DNA of 64,000 nt from JAFAYN01 sp963733105 (GTDB taxonomy: Bacteria; Gemmatimonadota; Gemmatimonadetes; Longimicrobiales; Longimicrobiaceae): contig CAVTCB010000003.1 of NCBI GenBank assembly GCA_963733105.1, forward strand, positions 62,001 to 126,000. The letters are read 5' to 3'. This document shows, in pieces, positions 9,899 to 17,568 of this stretch (the stretch's first letter is position 1; the number at the start of each line of letters is the position of its first letter). The notes under the pieces are model-generated. The model ran no database searches. It was not told the origin of the DNA and saw nothing but the letters and a program-made list of their open reading frames with translations. The translations under genes and the position numbers were made by a program.

Positions 9899-11267
9899 CG
9901 AGTATCGAAAGGAAGAGTGCCGTTTGGCCGGCGTGGGCCCGCGCCTCGCGCGAGCGGACCAGCCCGGGTACCCAGAGCACCGTCCCGGCGGCGTCCGCCA
10001 CCACGGGCGTCCGGGCGCGGGCGGAGCGGGGGACGCGGCGCTCCCCGAAGAGCTTCTTCAGCGTCCGGGTCCCGGCGCGGGTCCGGACGCGGTCGCCGGG
10101 GAGCCGGCCGCGGACCGTGAGCGGGAGGCGGAGCCCTTCGAGCGGGAAGGCGGCCGCGTCGTCCGCGCCTGCGTGCTCCCCGACCCTCCACCGCACCCGC
10201 AGGCGCCGCCCGCCGATCCACGCCTCCCCTTCCCCCTCCCCGGCGTCCACCGGCAGCGGCCGGTCGGGCGGGGCCTCCGCCGCTCCCGCGCGCTCGACGC
10301 GCACCGCGTCGAACTCGACCGAGAGGCGGAGCCCGCCGGCGAGGAGCATCTCGCGTCCGCTGGGGGCAGCGGTAATAAACTGAAGCGCCATCCGGGTTCC
10401 CGTCCGATCCAGGACGACCCCGAACTGGCGCAAGGAGTTCCGCAGGATGCGAGAGGCTGCGCCGAAATCATAAGACCGGAGCAGGTCCCTCGCAAGGATC
10501 AGCGCCTCCCCCTCGCGCCGGACCGCGGCCTCCTCCAGCGGCGCCAGCACGGCGCTCCACGCCGCCTCGTCCTGGCGGGCCAGCTCCGCCAGCCGAGCCA
10601 GGGCGCGGCGCGCGCCCGGGGCGACGGCGCGCTCCACCAGGGGGAGGAGGTGGAGCCGGATGCGGTTGCGCGCCGGGTCCAGCCCCCGGTTGGTGGGGTC
10701 CTCGCGCCAGCGGAGCCCGGCGGCGCGCGCGTAGCGCCGCACCTCCGCGCGCGTGAAGGCGAGGAGCGGGCGCACCAGGGGCCCGGCGACGGGGGCGATC
10801 CCCGCCAGCCCGGCCGGCCCGGTTCCCCGCAGCACGCGGAAGAGCACCGTCTCCGCCTGGTCGTCGGCGTGGTGCCCGGTGGCGACGTGCGCGGCGCCCG
10901 CGGCGGCGGCGGCGCGGCGGAGGAAGGCGTGGCGCGCCCGCCGCGCTTCCGCCTCGGAGCGGAGCGGCCCCTCGGCGCGCTCGGTGGCGAGCGGGACGCC
11001 CCAGGCGGCGCACAGGCCGGCCACCCAGCGCGCGTCCTCCGCGCTCCCGGGGCGCATGGCGTGGTCGAAGTGCGCCGCGCACACCCGGACGCCCGGCGCG
11101 TGGAAGCGGAGCAGGTGCAGGAGGGCCACGGAGTCGCACCCGCCGGAGACGGCGGCCAGGACGCACGCCCCCTCCCCCACTCCGCACGCCCCGGCGAGGG
11201 CGGCGCGGAAGCGCTCCTCCAGCGGGGGGTCCCCACCCGCGGCATGACGGTCCCGGCGGCGCTGCAT
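9891..11267 (-). CDS. tilS: tRNA(Ile)-lysidine synthase
   Basis: Modifies the CAU anticodon of tRNA-Ile2 to lysidine so that it reads AUA. The N-terminal PP-loop ATPase motif is SGGCDSVALL, followed by AAHFDHAMRPGS, ATGHHADDQAETVLFRVLRGTG, and ARNRIRLHLLPL; the C-terminal part contains LPLTVRGRLPGDRV and KKLF, the TilS C-terminal domain. The frame is open to 11303 through a GTG/TTG-type start, but ATG 11267 follows AAGGGA at good spacing and is used (458 residues). Overlap with hpt suggests coupling. Confidence 0.93.
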   Translation of the reverse strand: MQRRRDRHAAGGDPPLEERFRAALAGACGVGEGACVLAAVSGGCDSVALLHLLRFHAPGVRVCAAHFDHAMRPGSAEDARWVAGLCAAWGVPLATERAEGPLRSEAEARRARHAFLRRAAAAAGAAHVATGHHADDQAETVLFRVLRGTGPAGLAGIAPVAGPLVRPLLAFTRAEVRRYARAAGLRWREDPTNRGLDPARNRIRLHLLPLVERAVAPGARRALARLAELARQDEAAWSAVLAPLEEAAVRREGEALILARDLLRSYDFGAASRILRNSLRQFGVVLDRTGTRMALQFITAAPSGREMLLAGGLRLSVEFDAVRVERAGAAEAPPDRPLPVDAGEGEGEAWIGGRRLRVRWRVGEHAGADDAAAFPLEGLRLPLTVRGRLPGDRVRTRAGTRTLKKLFGERRVPRSARARTPVVADAAGTVLWVPGLVRSREARAHAGQTALFLSILDD

Positions 11268-11284
11268 GGTCCCTTCAATGGCGA

Positions 11285-11316
11285 AGCGCGCCGCCCCCGT
11301 CAAGGGGCGGCGCGCT
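11285..11316 (-). terminator. Hairpin after the BON gene
   Basis: A 13-base-pair stem, AGCGCGCCGCCCC with GGGGCGGCGCGCT, with a six-base loop, lies between the BON protein stop (11341) and the tilS start. The T-run is weak, so termination strength is uncertain. Confidence 0.55.
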
Positions 11317-11340
11317 CCCGCTCCGGCGCCGCGCGCCCGG

Positions 11341-11844
11341 TCAGGCGGGGGCCTGCGGCTTCTGCGCGGACTTCTGCGTGGAGCCGGCCCGGCCCTCCTC
11401 GCGCACCGTCAGCTCGGAGCGCACGCCGCGCACTCCCTCGATGTCCCAGGCGTCGTCGGTGGCGTAGCGGATCTCGTCGTAGTCGGGGAGCTCGCCGCGG
11501 AGCGTGACGATCCCGTCGCGCACCTCCACGGTGATGGCGTCGGCGTCCACCCAGGTGTCGTAGAACAGCGCCTCCTGCACCTCCTGGCGCAGCTCCTCGT
11601 CGGGGCGGCGCTGGCGGCGCAGGCGGTCGTGGTACGGGCCGAGGCCGTAGCGCGCGGGGCCGTACACGCTGGTCATCTCGTCGCCGCCCCCGCCCCACTG
11701 GAAGTCTCCCCCGTCGTAGCCGCGCGGGCCGGCGTACCCCCCGTACCCGGCGTCGTACCCCGGGCGGACCCCGCCCTGACCGAACGTGCGGTCGTACCCC
11801 GCCGTCCCACGGGAGCGTCCCCATCCGCCGTCGTAGCGCGCCAT
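11341..11844 (-). CDS. BON-domain protein with Gly/Tyr-rich N-terminus
   Basis: The first 60 residues are rich in Gly, Tyr, Arg and Asp with repeated YGG/GYD-type words and look disordered. Residues about 85-150 form a BON domain: LRQEVQEALFYDTWVDADAITVEVRDG, then VTLRGELPDYDEIRYATDDAWDIEGVRGVRSELTV, the usual alternating beta pattern. BON domains bind lipid or envelope components and are common in osmotic-shock proteins. No signal peptide is visible. The 167-residue start at 11844 was chosen because an upstream frame to 12078 only translates repeat DNA. Function beyond the fold is not inferred. Confidence 0.82.
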   Translation of the reverse strand: MARYDGGWGRSRGTAGYDRTFGQGGVRPGYDAGYGGYAGPRGYDGGDFQWGGGGDEMTSVYGPARYGLGPYHDRLRRQRRPDEELRQEVQEALFYDTWVDADAITVEVRDGIVTLRGELPDYDEIRYATDDAWDIEGVRGVRSELTVREEGRAGSTQKSAQKPQAPA

Positions 11845-11950
11845 CGTCGTGTTCTCCGTGATCGTGTTGTGGTCCGGCCCGAAACCGCGGCACGGGCCGC
11901 AAGGGAAGTGCCAGGAAAGGTGCGCGGACCCCCTTCCCCGGCCGGCGTAC

Positions 11951-12073
11951 CCCCCACCCCCGGCCCCTCCCCCACAAGGGGGGAGGGGAGCACGATAGTG
12001 CGGACGGTGAGCCCGGTGCGCCCCTCGGACCCCCCTCCCCCGGCCCCTCCCCCGCAAGGGGGGAGGGGTGCAC
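11951..12073. repeat. Two C-rich palindromes preceding repeat A2
   Basis: Palindromes at 11965-11989 (loop ACAA) and 12044-12068 (loop GCAA) each pair CCCCTCCCCC with GGGGGGAGGGG. The spacing and order copy the arrangement before A1. They lie in the 340-base gap between the BON gene and the phosphodiesterase gene, where no other gene is visible. Confidence 0.75.
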
Positions 12074-12074
12074 G

Positions 12075-12232
12075 GCAACTACAACTACGGACGCAGACGG
12101 AAGTTGCGTGAGGGATGCGAGCCCGAAGGGGCGAGACCCGCGTAGTTTGCGGGGCTCGACTCCGTTGGACACGGTCGTATCGTGTCCTACGGAGCCGCAG
12201 CCCGACCCCGCGCCAGCGGGGGCACGCCCAAA
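12075..12232. repeat. Structured repeat family A, copy 2
   Basis: Same order of parts as copy 1. H1 is GAG, A, stem CCCGC, loop GTAGTTT, stem GCGGG, G, CTC (12133-12157). H2 is CTCCGT, T, stem GGACACG, loop GTCGTAT, stem CGTGTCC, T, ACGGAG. H3 is CCCCGC, GCCA, GCGGGG. The conserved block from 12103 to H1 is identical to copies 1 and 3. The right end of the element encodes the last residues of the neighbouring phosphodiesterase gene on the other strand. Confidence 0.85.
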
Positions 12233-13098
12233 CCTGCTCGTTCAGGAGGCCCGGGAGGAAGAGGACGGCCGTGCGTCTGGTGCAGCACCCGCGCGAGCCG
12301 GTCGGGACGGTCGGTCACCAGGCCGTCCACCCCCCACTCCAGGAGGCGGCGCATGTCCGCTTCCTCGTCCACGGTCCACACGTGCACGGGGATGTTCAGC
12401 GCGTGCGCCTCGCGGACGAAGCGGGGGGAGACCACCCGCAGCGCGCCCTGCGTCTCGGGCACCTGGAAGGCGTCGGTGCGCGGACGGTGCAGCCGCAGGG
12501 TGCGGGCGCGGAGGTGGAGCCAGAAGGCCAGGACGTCCTCGTGCGCGGCGCTGGTGGGGCCGGGGTAGGCGCCGAAGAGGGAGCGGTTCGCACGGCGCCC
12601 GGCGGCGATCAGGACGCGCCCCGTGGCGCCCAGGTCGTGCACCGTCTCCCACACCCGCTTCTGGGCGCGCCCGTCCTTGACCTCCACGTTGACGCGCACG
12701 TCCGGGAGGGCGCGGAGCGTCTCCTCCAGGGTGGAGATCCGCACCCCGGTCCCGCGGAAGGGGAAGGTGCGACCGCCGTCGGGCGTGAAGCGGAAGCCGG
12801 CGTCCAGGCGGCGGACCTCCTCCAGGCGGAGCGACGCCACGGGGCCGCTCCCGTCCGTGGTGCGGTCCACCGTGGCGTCGTGGATCACCACCGGCTCGCC
12901 GTCGGCGGTGGGCTGCACGTCGGTCTCCAGGACGTCGGCGCGCCACCACTCCACGGCGCGGCGGAAGGCTTCCAGGGTGTTCTCGGGGGCCAGGGCGGAG
13001 CCGCCCCGGTGGGCCATCAGGAGGGGCGCGCCGCCGAAGTACGGGTGGCCGGGGCGCGCCCGGGGAGAGGGAGGGCGCAGGAAGGGGAGCGGGGGCAT
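12187..13098 (-). CDS. Glycerophosphodiester phosphodiesterase
   Basis: Hydrolyses glycerophosphodiesters to glycerol-3-phosphate and an alcohol. The catalytic start HRGGSALAPENTLEAF (His near residue 30), ADVLETDVQPTADGEPVVIHDATVDRTT and VNVEVKD, IPVHVWTVD and GVDGLVTDRPD are all present, typical of the GDPD/UgpQ TIM barrel. There is no signal peptide, so it is probably cytoplasmic. The ATG at 13098 gives 303 residues. The final 15 or so residues (GVPPLARGRAAAP) are encoded by repeat copy A2, so the natural stop was probably overwritten by insertion of the repeat. Confidence 0.9.
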   Translation of the reverse strand: MPPLPFLRPPSPRARPGHPYFGGAPLLMAHRGGSALAPENTLEAFRRAVEWWRADVLETDVQPTADGEPVVIHDATVDRTTDGSGPVASLRLEEVRRLDAGFRFTPDGGRTFPFRGTGVRISTLEETLRALPDVRVNVEVKDGRAQKRVWETVHDLGATGRVLIAAGRRANRSLFGAYPGPTSAAHEDVLAFWLHLRARTLRLHRPRTDAFQVPETQGALRVVSPRFVREAHALNIPVHVWTVDEEADMRRLLEWGVDGLVTDRPDRLARVLHQTHGRPLPPGPPERAGLGVPPLARGRAAAP

Positions 13099-13117
13099 GG
13101 GAGCGCGGGCGCCCCGC

Positions 13118-13633
13118 TCACGCCGCGGATTCCACCCGCTCGCGGTCGGCGGAGGAGAGCCGGTACAGCCGGTACAGCACCAGGTCGATGAGCTGCCCGG
13201 TCATGGCCCGCGCCCACACCACCCGCTGCGAGTCGGCGCCCGCCTCCAGGTCGGCCGAGAGGGCCGTGTGGCGCTCGCCCAGGAAGGTGAGGATCTCCTC
13301 CACCGCGTCGGGGTGCGGACGGGCGGGCGCCAGCGAGTCCGCGGGGGCGCGCTCCACCAGGAGCCCCTCCACGAAGGCGAGGAAGCCGGGGAACACCATC
13401 TCCGTGAGGTGCCCGCCGACCACCCGCTCCTCGTCGGTCAGCTCCTCCCAGGCCAGCTCGTTCCAGTACAGCTCCTCCGCCTCGCGCCGCAGATGGGCGA
13501 GCCGCTCCGCCGGAAGGGCCTCGGCCCGGGGAGCCACGGCGCTCAGCGGACGCCCCAGGCCGTCGCGGACGCGGGCCCGCCGGAGCTCGACGTACGCCTG
13601 GGCCGTTCGGGGCTCCGCGGTGTGCTTGCTCAT
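13118..13633 (-). CDS. Hypothetical protein, 171 residues
   Basis: I do not recognise the family. The protein is largely alpha-helical by composition and carries WNELAWEELTDEERVVGGHLTEM and a C-terminal helix MTGQLIDLVLYRLYRLSS. There is no signal peptide or membrane segment. It lies 19 bases upstream of the phosphodiesterase gene and is probably co-transcribed with it. The start ATG at 13633 is clear, and third-position GC is typical of the neighbours, which supports a real gene. Confidence 0.7.
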   Translation of the reverse strand: MSKHTAEPRTAQAYVELRRARVRDGLGRPLSAVAPRAEALPAERLAHLRREAEELYWNELAWEELTDEERVVGGHLTEMVFPGFLAFVEGLLVERAPADSLAPARPHPDAVEEILTFLGERHTALSADLEAGADSQRVVWARAMTGQLIDLVLYRLYRLSSADRERVESAA

Positions 13634-13718
13634 CGATCCGGTTTGATGCTGGGAATGACCTTGGCGCCCCTGCGGCGCGGGGGGACAACTTAGGACGGGG
13701 AGGAGGCGTCTCGCAATC

Positions 13719-14483
13719 CTACGCGGTGCGCCCCGCCTCCGCCGCCGGGGCCCCGGCCGCCGCCTCCGGAGGGAGGGTGGCGCCCTCCAGCTCCGCCCGC
13801 TCCAGGTCGGCGTCGGCGAGGTCGGCCCCCTCCAGGTTGGCGCTCGACAGGTCGGCCCCCTTGAGGTTGGCGCCGCCCAGCACGGCGCCGGTCAGGTTGG
13901 CTCCGGTGAGGGTGGCGCCGGTGAGGCTGGCGCCCTTGAGGTCGGCCCCGGACAGGTTGGCGCCGGTGAGGTCGGCGTACTCCAGGGTGGCCCACTCCAG
14001 GTAGGCGCCGGAGAGGTCGGTGCCGCGCAGGTAGGCGCCGGTGAGGTTGGCTCCCTTGAGGTACGCGCCCGCCATGTCGGCGCCGGTCAGGACGGCGCCC
14101 TTGAGGTAGGCCCCGGTGAGGTGCGCGCCCTTGAGGTAGGCCCACTCCAGGTAGGCGCCCTCCATGTACGCCCACTCCAGGTTGGCGCGCTCCATGTAGG
14201 CGCCCCAGACGTGGGCGGACTTCAGGTACGCCTCGGTCAGGTTGGCCTCGGTGAGGTCGGCGCCCTTGAGGTCGGCGCCCTCCAGGTCGGCGCCGGCGAG
14301 GGCGGCTCCGGTGAGGATGGCGCCGGAGAGGCGCGCCCCCTTGAGGTTGGCGCGCTCCAGCCCGGCCCCGGCCAGGTTGGCCCGCTCCAGGCACACCCCC
14401 GCCAGGTTGGCCCCGCGGAGGTTGAGATGGCGCGCGGCCACCAGCATCCACACGTCCCGGTCCGTCAGCGTCCTCTTCTCCAT
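13719..14483 (-). CDS. Pentapeptide-repeat protein
   Basis: From residue 20 to about 230 the sequence is an unbroken series of five-residue repeats of A(D/N)LxG type (LRGAN LAGVC LERAN LAGAG), which fold as a right-handed quadrilateral beta helix. The N-terminus MEKRTLTDRDVWMLVAARHL is a short cap, and the C-terminus is Pro/Ala-rich. Some relatives mimic DNA and protect gyrase from quinolones, others have unknown structural roles; nothing here decides between them. It has unusual blocks of LEWAYMEGAY in the middle (about residues 95-120), where Tyr/Trp replace the small residues. Confidence 0.88.
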   Translation of the reverse strand: MEKRTLTDRDVWMLVAARHLNLRGANLAGVCLERANLAGAGLERANLKGARLSGAILTGAALAGADLEGADLKGADLTEANLTEAYLKSAHVWGAYMERANLEWAYMEGAYLEWAYLKGAHLTGAYLKGAVLTGADMAGAYLKGANLTGAYLRGTDLSGAYLEWATLEYADLTGANLSGADLKGASLTGATLTGANLTGAVLGGANLKGADLSSANLEGADLADADLERAELEGATLPPEAAAGAPAAEAGRTA

Positions 14484-14559
14484 GCAGCGCCTCCCCCGGC
14501 CGCGGGGCCGGGTCGTGTCGGGGATGGAAACGTTGGAACCTCGCCCGCCCGCGCCGCGG

Positions 14560-14835
14560 TCACCGCCCGCGGCCTTCCCTGCCCGCCTGCTCGGCCGCCC
14601 ACCGCCACCGCATCCGCCCCTCCCACCCGCACGCCGCGCAGCGCCGCCGGGTGGCCGCGACCAGCGCCCAGGCGCGGTCGGCGCCGGAGGGCTCCGGCCT
14701 CGAGGCGGCCTCGGTGGTGGTCGCGCGGCAGGCGGGGCACGCGGGGGCCTCGGGGAGCCGGGTCAGATATTGAAGCGCCAGCAGCGGCGCGGCAAGTGCG
14801 AGGAGCACGACGGAGGCGGCGACCCACAGGACCAT
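14560..14835 (-). CDS. Small membrane protein with a two-part zinc ribbon
   Basis: A 91-residue protein: an N-terminal membrane helix VLWVAASVVLLALAAPLLAL (residues 2-21), then CPAC and, 40 residues later, CAACGWEGRMRW, the two halves of a likely four-Cys zinc knuckle, followed by an Arg-rich tail. The ATG at 14835 follows a purine-rich GGGAGGGAAGGG. A longer frame upstream to 15456 is not used because it runs antisense to two other genes. Function unknown. Confidence 0.6.
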   Translation of the reverse strand: MVLWVAASVVLLALAAPLLALQYLTRLPEAPACPACRATTTEAASRPEPSGADRAWALVAATRRRCAACGWEGRMRWRWAAEQAGREGRGR

Positions 14836-14894
14836 CCCTTCCCTCCCCCGTCGATGCGTGGCGCCGAAGGAGTCGGGAAAAAGGCCGGCTCCGG

Positions 14895-14930
14895 TTCGCG
14901 GAACAGGTTGTGCAAAGCCTGTTCCGCGAA
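14895..14930. repeat. Perfect 13-base inverted repeat
   Basis: TTCGCGGAACAGG and its exact complement CCTGTTCCGCGAA flank a ten-base centre, about 80 bases upstream of the plus-strand gene at 15007. It could be an operator, a divergent terminator or a mobile-element scar. No T-run follows on either strand. The 170-base gap around it (14836-15006) holds no other feature that I can support. Confidence 0.5.
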
Positions 14931-15006
14931 GCACGTACGCTTCTTGCGCTCCACCATCGCCCACACGAACCGCGGCGGGCACCGCCGCTGAACGAGAGGA
15001 GAGCCC

Positions 15007-15333
15007 ATGAGCAGACAGCGCAACGCGGACCCGAACTTCGACCCGGAAGAGATCGAGAACTCCGACCCGCTCGGCGAGCAGGCGTTCGCGGAGGGCGGCT
15101 TCGAGGACGCGCCGGACGGCGGCCCCCTCCTGGGAGCGCCGGGGCTGGAGGACGACGCGGTGAACAAGGGGCCGGGACGCCACGGCCAGAAGATGGCCGG
15201 GATCCCGGAGCACGACCAGCGGGAGATGAACTCCTCCGACGTGGGGCGCCCGGACTCGGAGGGGATCGTGATCCGGGAGCGCGGCGGGGCGAGCAAGGGC
15301 GACCCCGCGGTCGGGGGAACGCGCTCCGACTGA
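15007..15333 (+). CDS. Small acidic hydrophilic protein, unknown family
   Basis: The 108 residues are almost entirely polar, rich in Asp, Glu, Gly and Pro, with no membrane segment, and are probably disordered. The start at 15007 is preceded by GAGAGGAGA, a strong ribosome-binding site. It is followed five bases later by the endonuclease III gene. It resembles in composition the 66-residue protein at 29452. A stress-related role is possible but not shown. Confidence 0.65.
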   Translation: MSRQRNADPNFDPEEIENSDPLGEQAFAEGGFEDAPDGGPLLGAPGLEDDAVNKGPGRHGQKMAGIPEHDQREMNSSDVGRPDSEGIVIRERGGASKGDPAVGGTRSD

Positions 15334-15337
15334 CGCG

Positions 15338-16078
15338 GTGGCGCGGAAGGCGGTCACGAGCGACGACGGCCGTCGGGCTCCGGTGAGCCCGGCGGCCGCC
15401 GGCGCGTCCTCCCCGGAGAAGCGCCCCTTCGACGTCCACCTGGCGATGCGGCGCATCGAGGAAGCGGTGCGCCCCTACCCCAAGGCGGCGCTCTTCGAGC
15501 TGGCGGAGCGGGGATTCGGCTCCGCGTTCGAGCAGCTGGTCGCCTGCATCCTCTCCATCCGCACGCTGGACGAAGTGATGCTCCCCACGGCGCTCGCCCT
15601 CCTGGGGCGGGCCCGCTCCCCGGCGGAGGTGGCGGCGCTGGGGCCGGAGGAGATCGACTCCGTCATCCGCTCGTGCACCTTCCACGAGGCGAAGGCGCGG
15701 CAGATCCACGAGATCGCGCGGACGGTGGCGGAGGAGCACGGCGGCGTCCTTCCCTGCGACGAGGCGCTGATGCTGGGCTTCCGCGGGGTGGGCCCCAAGT
15801 GCACCAACCTGGTGATGGGGATCGCGTGCGGGGAGGCGCGGATCGGGGTGGACGTGCACGTGCACCGCGTGACCAACCGGTGGGGATACGTCGGCGCCCC
15901 CACGCCCGAGCGGACGATGGAGGCGCTGATGGGGAAGCTCCCCGAGGAGTACTGGGTGGAGATCAACCGCCTGCTGGTCCCCTTCGGCAAGCACGTCTGC
16001 ACGGGGCGGGCGCCGAAGTGCTCGACCTGCCCCGTGCTCGACATGTGCCGCCAGGTGGGGGTGACCACGCACCGCTGA
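15338..16078 (+). CDS. nth: Endonuclease III-type DNA glycosylase/AP lyase
   Basis: Removes oxidised pyrimidines and nicks abasic sites in base-excision repair. The 246 residues hold the helix-hairpin-helix FRGVGPKCTNLVMG with the catalytic lysine, the Asp in IGVDVHVHRVTNRWGYV, and the iron-sulfur cluster motif C-x6-C-x2-C-x5-C in KHVCTGRAPKCSTCPVLDMC. The usual GVGRKTAN is GVGPKCTN, an atypical variant. The N-terminal 30 residues are an extension. It starts with GTG and is coupled to the preceding small gene. Confidence 0.92.
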   Translation: MARKAVTSDDGRRAPVSPAAAGASSPEKRPFDVHLAMRRIEEAVRPYPKAALFELAERGFGSAFEQLVACILSIRTLDEVMLPTALALLGRARSPAEVAALGPEEIDSVIRSCTFHEAKARQIHEIARTVAEEHGGVLPCDEALMLGFRGVGPKCTNLVMGIACGEARIGVDVHVHRVTNRWGYVGAPTPERTMEALMGKLPEEYWVEINRLLVPFGKHVCTGRAPKCSTCPVLDMCRQVGVTTHR

Positions 16079-16090
16079 CCGGACGGGAGC

Positions 16091-17452
16091 TCAGTGCACC
16101 CCGGCAGGCGGCGCGGGCTCGACGTCCACGCCGGAATCCGCGGTGGCGAGGCCGTCGTGGCGCTCCGCCGGCTCCCGCAGCAGCTGGTAGATGAGGATGG
16201 CGCCGAACGTCGCGGTGCCGATCCCGCCGACGGAGAACCCGCCCAGCTTGAGCACCAGGTCCCCCGCCCCGATGGTCAGCGTCACCGCGGCCGTCACCAG
16301 GTTGCGGCTGTTGGAGAAGTCCACCCGGTTCTGCACCCAGATGCGCCCGCCGGTGGCCGCGATCAGCCCGAACAGCACCACCGAGAGCCCGCCCAGCACC
16401 GGGCCCGGGATGGTCCCCACCAGCGCCCCGAACTTGGGCGACATCCCCATCACCACCGCCGCGACCGCCGCCACCACGAAGATCAGCGTGGAGTAGATCC
16501 GCGTCACCGCCATGACCCCGATGTTCTCGGCGTAGGTGGTCACGCCCGTCCCGCCGCCGGACGCGGCCACCATGCACGCCAGCCCGTCGCCCAGGAAGGC
16601 GCGGCCCAGGTAGCGGTCCAGCGACTGCCCCGTCATGGCGCCCACGGCCTTGACGTGCCCCAGGTTCTCCGCCACCAGCACCAGCGCCGCCGGCGCGAAG
16701 AGCAGCGCCACGTCCCAGCGGAAGACGGGGCGCGAGAAGTTGGGGAGGCCGATCCACGCCGCCTCGCCGAGCGGCGCGAAGTTCACCGCCGGCCCCATCC
16801 CCATCCCGTTGGCCAGCACCAGGTACAGCAGGTAGCCGATGATCCCGCCCAGCAGGATGGGCACCCGGCGCAGCAGCCCGGGCGCGTAGACGGCCACCGC
16901 CCCCGTCGCCAGCACCGTCGCCAGCCCGACCGCCGTGTCGAAGCCGCTCCCGCCGATGGCGCGCACCGCCACCGGCGCCAGGTTCAGCCCGATCACCGCC
17001 ACCACCGAGCCGGTGACGACGGGGGGCATCAGCCGCTCGATCCACCGGTATCCGGTCCCCATCACGATCAGCCCGATCAGGGCGTACAGCGCCCCCGCCG
17101 CGATGATCCCGCCCAGCGCCACGCCGATGTCGGGATTGGGCCCCTTTCCGGCGTACCCCGTGGCCGCCAGCGTCACCGCCACGAAGGCGAAGCTGCTCCC
17201 CAGGTAGCTGGGCACCCTGCCGCCCACGACCACGAAGAAGAGCAGCGTCCCGATCCCCGAGAAGAACACGGAGGTGTTGGGGTCGAAGCCCATGAGGATG
17301 GGCACCAGCACCGTGGCGCCGAACATGGCGAACACGTGCTGCAGCCCCACCACCAGCGTCTGCCCCCACGGCAGGCGCTCCTCGGGGCCGATCACCCCGC
17401 CGGCGACGGGGGTCCAGCGGGGGAAGAAGCCTGCGCGTGCGGGCGAGGGCAT
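16091..17452 (-). CDS. Uracil/xanthine permease (NCS2 family)
   Basis: A multi-pass transporter (about 12-14 membrane segments) that imports nucleobases with a cation. It shows the NCS2 start WGQTLVVGLQHVFAMFGATVLVP, GGRVPSYLGSSFAFV, the conserved Gln/Glu region VLVAENLGHVKAVGAMTG and the later GGGTGVTTYAENIGVMAVTRIYST, with GPVLGGLSVVLFGLIAATGGRIW. ATG 17452 (453 residues) was preferred over a TTG at 17506. Substrate (uracil or xanthine) cannot be told apart by eye. It neighbours salvage genes further left. Confidence 0.9.
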   Translation of the reverse strand: MPSPARAGFFPRWTPVAGGVIGPEERLPWGQTLVVGLQHVFAMFGATVLVPILMGFDPNTSVFFSGIGTLLFFVVVGGRVPSYLGSSFAFVAVTLAATGYAGKGPNPDIGVALGGIIAAGALYALIGLIVMGTGYRWIERLMPPVVTGSVVAVIGLNLAPVAVRAIGGSGFDTAVGLATVLATGAVAVYAPGLLRRVPILLGGIIGYLLYLVLANGMGMGPAVNFAPLGEAAWIGLPNFSRPVFRWDVALLFAPAALVLVAENLGHVKAVGAMTGQSLDRYLGRAFLGDGLACMVAASGGGTGVTTYAENIGVMAVTRIYSTLIFVVAAVAAVVMGMSPKFGALVGTIPGPVLGGLSVVLFGLIAATGGRIWVQNRVDFSNSRNLVTAAVTLTIGAGDLVLKLGGFSVGGIGTATFGAILIYQLLREPAERHDGLATADSGVDVEPAPPAGVH

Positions 17453-17568
17453 GGAGGGCTCGGTGCGGGGGACGTGGAGGTGCTGCGGGTGGGAATCACC
17501 AAGCAAGCACCCCGACCGTCACCTGCGCAAGACCTCCGCGTGGAAACGCGGGTCGCGCCGCGGACTCC

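Noticed and set aside
17504..17506. TTG start of the nucleobase permease
   Set aside because: No ribosome-binding site, and the extra 18 residues are not hydrophobic; ATG 17452 fits.
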